Assembly: GCA_017616925.1 (NCBI GenBank)
Contig: JAFZXG010000118.1
Span: 1-7,999 of the forward strand
Direction: 5' to 3'
DNA: 7,999 nucleotides
DNA from: Clostridia bacterium
Lineage (GTDB): Bacteria; Bacillota; Clostridia; Christensenellales; Borkfalkiaceae
This document shows positions 5,616 through 7,999 of this stretch, piece by piece (the stretch's first letter is position 1; each line of letters starts with the position of its first letter). Under the pieces are notes generated by a model that saw nothing but the letters and a program-made list of their open reading frames with translations, searched no databases and was not told the DNA's origin. The position numbers and the translations under genes are program-made.

Positions 5616-7412
5616 ATGAAGAAAAAAATCGTGGCATTTTTAACCTCTTTACTTGCGGTCGTGCTGTCCGCGTCGGTATTCGGCGGATGCAATCTCGTTA
5701 CCGTAGATGAAGAAAAAGATATGAATCAGGTCATCGCGACGGTCAGTATTGCCGACGACGCCAAAGTCGAAACCATCTACAAAAGAGATCTCGTGTTCGC
5801 GTATATAAACACGGGCTATCTTTACACGCAGTATTACGGCTATTCGCAGGCACAGGCGATCGCCGCGGTTATGAATTCGCTTATAAACAACAAGATACTT
5901 TTGCAGAGTGCAATGGAATATTACGCCGATAAGGCGGGTACGACCTGTACTTACGATCTTGCCGACTACCTTACCGACGAAGAGAAGAACGACGCGAAAA
6001 GCAAGGCTTACGGCGAAATAGAGAAAATATTGAAGTCGTACGTTGACGCGGATAAGATCGCGTCGTCGGCGGATTCTCTTACCGAAACCGTAAGGACCGC
6101 GCCCACGAACGCGGCAAAGGACGAAGAAGACGACACCGTGTACGACGGCGTGGACGTTTCTTCGACCGTAGAGCGCAGGAACGCTTTCGACAGGTTTATA
6201 AGATTTTTGAAAGACAACGGACTTCTCGGAGAAAATTACAAGGGCAGGATAGAAGAGACCGCGTATTTTGAACAGATATTGAAAGATCAATACGCCGCGA
6301 AACTCATGGAGAATTTCGAGAAAGACAAGACCGCGGAGATAAGGGCGACTTTCACCTTCCGGGATATACAGAAGGCTTATACGGACGCGTATGAAAAACA
6401 GACCGCGTTTTCTAGCGGCGAGTTCGCTTCCGCGCTTTCGAAGGCTACCGCGGCGAATCCCGTGTTCTACGGTGCTTACGGTAATTACGGATACGTTTAC
6501 AACTTACTGCTCGGTGCAAGCGACGTGCAGAAAGCCGAAATAGCGGCGATCGATTCTTCTCTTTCCGACGCGGATAAGAAAGTCGCGAGAAAGGCGATCC
6601 TCGACGCGACTACCGTAAAGGATCTGCGTTCTACTTGGATCCTTTCGGGTTACGATTTCGACGGAACGAAGTTCACGGGCGGCTACACTTTCTCGGAGGA
6701 CGGAAGTTTCAGTCTTGAATTTAAAGGCGAAGTCACGAAGGTGAAGGACGCCGACGACGATGCGGGGACTAAAGCCGAGTACAGAGTCGATTCGGTCGAA
6801 ACTTTTGATCTCGACGGGTTTATTACCGAGATGGAAACATATCTCTACGGCGGCGCGCAGGCGGGCGACGGCGGGATTACCGACGTTTCGATTTATAAAC
6901 AATACACACACGCGGCTGCCGACGTGGAGAATTACGACGACAAGATAAACGAACTTCTGTTCGCTTTCTCGACCGATCCCGGTTCTCTCAATTCGTATAA
7001 GGGCTACGTTATTTCGCCCGACAATACGGAAGGCTGGGTTACCGAGTTCGCGGACGCGGGCAAGACCTTGCTTACGCTCGGCGGAAACAGTTATATAATA
7101 GTAGCGACCGATTACGGTTATCACGTTTTATTCTTCTCGCAGAAATTCGAAGTCGGCGGCGCGGAAACTTTACAGGAATACCTCGGTCTTTCCGAAGATC
7201 AGGCGAGTGCTAAATACGACGAAATACTCGAAAATTGGGAAGACGACGATCTCGACAAGAAAGATTTTCTTTATCTCTTCACGGACGCCACGATCTCGAC
7301 GCAGGTTTCCGGCAGATTCACGAACTATCAGAATTCGTTGATAAACGCTTACAGGGACGACGCGAACAGAGTAAAGGTTTATTCTGAAAGATATTCCGAC
7401 CTTTTGGGTTAA
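5616..7412 (+). CDS. Secreted lipoprotein, PrsA/SurA-like foldase with degenerate parvulin domain
   Basis: Probably a membrane-anchored extracytoplasmic chaperone or peptidyl-prolyl isomerase that helps exported proteins fold; this is inferred from sequence style and position after mfd, where several Clostridia carry a PrsA-like gene. It has 598 residues. Residues 1-24 form a lipoprotein signal: KKK, a hydrophobic stretch, then FGGC with Cys25 as the lipidation site (Phe and Gly at -3/-2 make the lipobox imperfect). Residues about 36-105 resemble the SurA/PrsA N-terminal helical domain, including a QAIAAVMNSLINNKILLQ segment. An acidic segment lies near 169-175. YVYNLLL (293-299) resembles the first strand of a parvulin domain. 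The second half appears at about 438-512 (FAFSTD, then TDYGYHVLFF with Tyr500-His503). Between them is an insertion of about 135 residues rich in Gly, Asp and aromatic residues, including Trp341. The C-terminal 85 residues are charged and helical-looking. Whether it is catalytically active cannot be told from sequence. It has its own promoter and probably shares a transcript with the exonuclease 31 bp downstream. Confidence 0.72.
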   Translation: MKKKIVAFLTSLLAVVLSASVFGGCNLVTVDEEKDMNQVIATVSIADDAKVETIYKRDLVFAYINTGYLYTQYYGYSQAQAIAAVMNSLINNKILLQSAMEYYADKAGTTCTYDLADYLTDEEKNDAKSKAYGEIEKILKSYVDADKIASSADSLTETVRTAPTNAAKDEEDDTVYDGVDVSSTVERRNAFDRFIRFLKDNGLLGENYKGRIEETAYFEQILKDQYAAKLMENFEKDKTAEIRATFTFRDIQKAYTDAYEKQTAFSSGEFASALSKATAANPVFYGAYGNYGYVYNLLLGASDVQKAEIAAIDSSLSDADKKVARKAILDATTVKDLRSTWILSGYDFDGTKFTGGYTFSEDGSFSLEFKGEVTKVKDADDDAGTKAEYRVDSVETFDLDGFITEMETYLYGGAQAGDGGITDVSIYKQYTHAAADVENYDDKINELLFAFSTDPGSLNSYKGYVISPDNTEGWVTEFADAGKTLLTLGGNSYIIVATDYGYHVLFFSQKFEVGGAETLQEYLGLSEDQASAKYDEILENWEDDDLDKKDFLYLFTDATISTQVSGRFTNYQNSLINAYRDDANRVKVYSERYSDLLG

Positions 7413-7416
7413 TCGC

Positions 7417-7445
7417 TTGACTGCGCGGTAGAGGGGTTGTATAAT
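7417..7445 (+). promoter_or_regulatory. Near-consensus promoter overlapping the exonuclease start codon
   Basis: TTGACT (7417-7422) and TATAAT (7440-7445) are spaced by exactly 17 nt, matching consensus at 11 of 12 bases. The -10 box runs into ATG 7444, so transcription would begin near 7452, inside the coding region. It could not supply a full-length message from that ATG. It may be a real promoter for a shorter transcript or a fortuitous match. Confidence 0.45.
7430..7436 (+). promoter_or_regulatory. Ribosome binding site of the exonuclease gene
   Basis: AGAGGGG lies 7 nt before ATG 7444. It falls within the spacer of the overlapping promoter-like sequence. It supports ATG 7444 as the start, with translation from a transcript that begins upstream, most simply the lipoprotein transcript. 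Confidence 0.65.
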
Positions 7446-7999
7446 GGTTCTATATCTCGATACCGAAACGTCGGGCTATTATCCCGGTGAGATATGCCAA
7501 CTTTCCTACGTTATGCAGGACAGGAACGGTGTTAAGGCGAAAAACTTTTTTTTCGCGGTGAAAAAAGTCGAGTACGGCGCGTATCTCGTTCACGGGTTTT
7601 CAAAGGAAAAGTTATACGAACTGTCCGAAGGTAAGACCTTTTCGGACAGCGCGGAAGAGATAGCGGCGGATTTTGCCGCGGCGGATCTTATAGTCACCCA
7701 CAACGTAGCGTTCGACTTTATGTTTTTAAGGCACGAGTTCGAACGGGCGGGCATCGGGTTTTCGGTAAAGGACTCGTTCTGCACGATGAAAAGTACGGTC
7801 GGGCTTTGCAGACTCGCAAGGCAGGGCGGCGGGTATAAATACCCCAAACTTTCGGAACTGTGCGATAAATTAGGCGTCGGCGAAAGCGCGATATCGCGGG
7901 CGACGGCGGAACTTTTCGGCGAGAACCTATATTATCACGACGCAAGGTTCGACACCGCGGCGGTGTATCTCATCGCGAACGCGGGCAGGGGGAATTACC
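7444..7999 (+). CDS. DnaQ/RNase T-like DEDDh 3'-5' exonuclease (3' end missing)
   Basis: Metal-dependent exonuclease of the DnaQ superfamily, predicted to remove nucleotides from 3' ends of DNA or RNA in the cytoplasm; the substrate cannot be told. The frame is open from ATG 7444 to the window edge (185 complete codons) with no stop. The three Exo motifs are visible: Exo I YLDTETSG with Asp6 and Glu8, Exo II HNVAFDF with Asp91, and Exo III HDARFD with His165 and Asp170 (H-x4-D), so the whole DEDDh catalytic set is present. Other family-like segments are GEICQLSY (15-22), VHGFS (49-53), CTMKST (113-118) and YKYPKLSEL (131-139). As all motifs lie within the visible part, the catalytic domain is nearly complete; the C-terminus could be short or carry another domain. 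It is a free-standing exonuclease rather than part of a PolC polymerase as far as seen. It follows the lipoprotein stop by 31 bp with no terminator between, suggesting co-transcription, although a promoter-like sequence overlaps its start. Confidence 0.88.
   Translation, partial: MVLYLDTETSGYYPGEICQLSYVMQDRNGVKAKNFFFAVKKVEYGAYLVHGFSKEKLYELSEGKTFSDSAEEIAADFAAADLIVTHNVAFDFMFLRHEFERAGIGFSVKDSFCTMKSTVGLCRLARQGGGYKYPKLSELCDKLGVGESAISRATAELFGENLYYHDARFDTAAVYLIANAGRGNY

Noticed and set aside
5649..6290. Minus-strand open frame (213 codons) inside the lipoprotein gene
   Set aside because: The composition is odd for a protein, no motif or start signals are visible, and it is a mirror of a convincing forward gene.

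Overview
This window looks like an ordinary chromosomal housekeeping segment from a Gram-positive-type bacterium, most likely Bacillota, class Clostridia. The reasons are the order prs - pth - mfd - foldase-like lipoprotein, strong AAAGGAG/GGGAG-type ribosome binding sites, near-consensus sigma-A promoters with 17-nt spacers, frequent ATA and AGA/AGG codons at moderate GC, and a lipoprotein signal on the secreted protein. The composition and motif style remind me of uncultured gut Clostridia (Christensenellales-like). That placement is an inference, not a demonstration. UGA serves as a stop (prs, pth), so the standard bacterial code applies.

Layout, all on the + strand: (1) the 3' part of tadA (tRNA adenosine deaminase), cut by the left edge; (2) prs (PRPP synthetase), with its own promoter embedded in the end of tadA and a clear intrinsic terminator after it; (3) pth (peptidyl-tRNA hydrolase), starting 15 nt after the terminator U-tract; (4) mfd (transcription-repair coupling factor), following pth closely; (5) an AT-rich gap of about 118 bp with a strong promoter; (6) a 598-residue lipoprotein resembling a PrsA/SurA-type extracytoplasmic foldase with an apparently interrupted parvulin domain; (7) 31 bp later, a DnaQ/RNase T-like DEDDh 3'-5' exonuclease that runs off the right edge. 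There is no gene-free stretch over 300 bases, and I see no tRNA, rRNA, CRISPR or mobile element.

The genes are linked by information processing (tRNA editing, peptidyl-tRNA recycling, transcription-coupled repair, exonuclease), nucleotide precursor supply (PRPP) and envelope protein folding. The likely transcription units are prs alone (mostly terminated), pth-mfd (no promoter visible, perhaps fed by readthrough), and lipoprotein-exonuclease. I did not find an undescribed system. The points most worth checking are a near-perfect promoter lying over the RBS and start codon of the exonuclease, the terminator-to-pth junction without an evident promoter, and the insertion that splits the parvulin-like domain of the lipoprotein.
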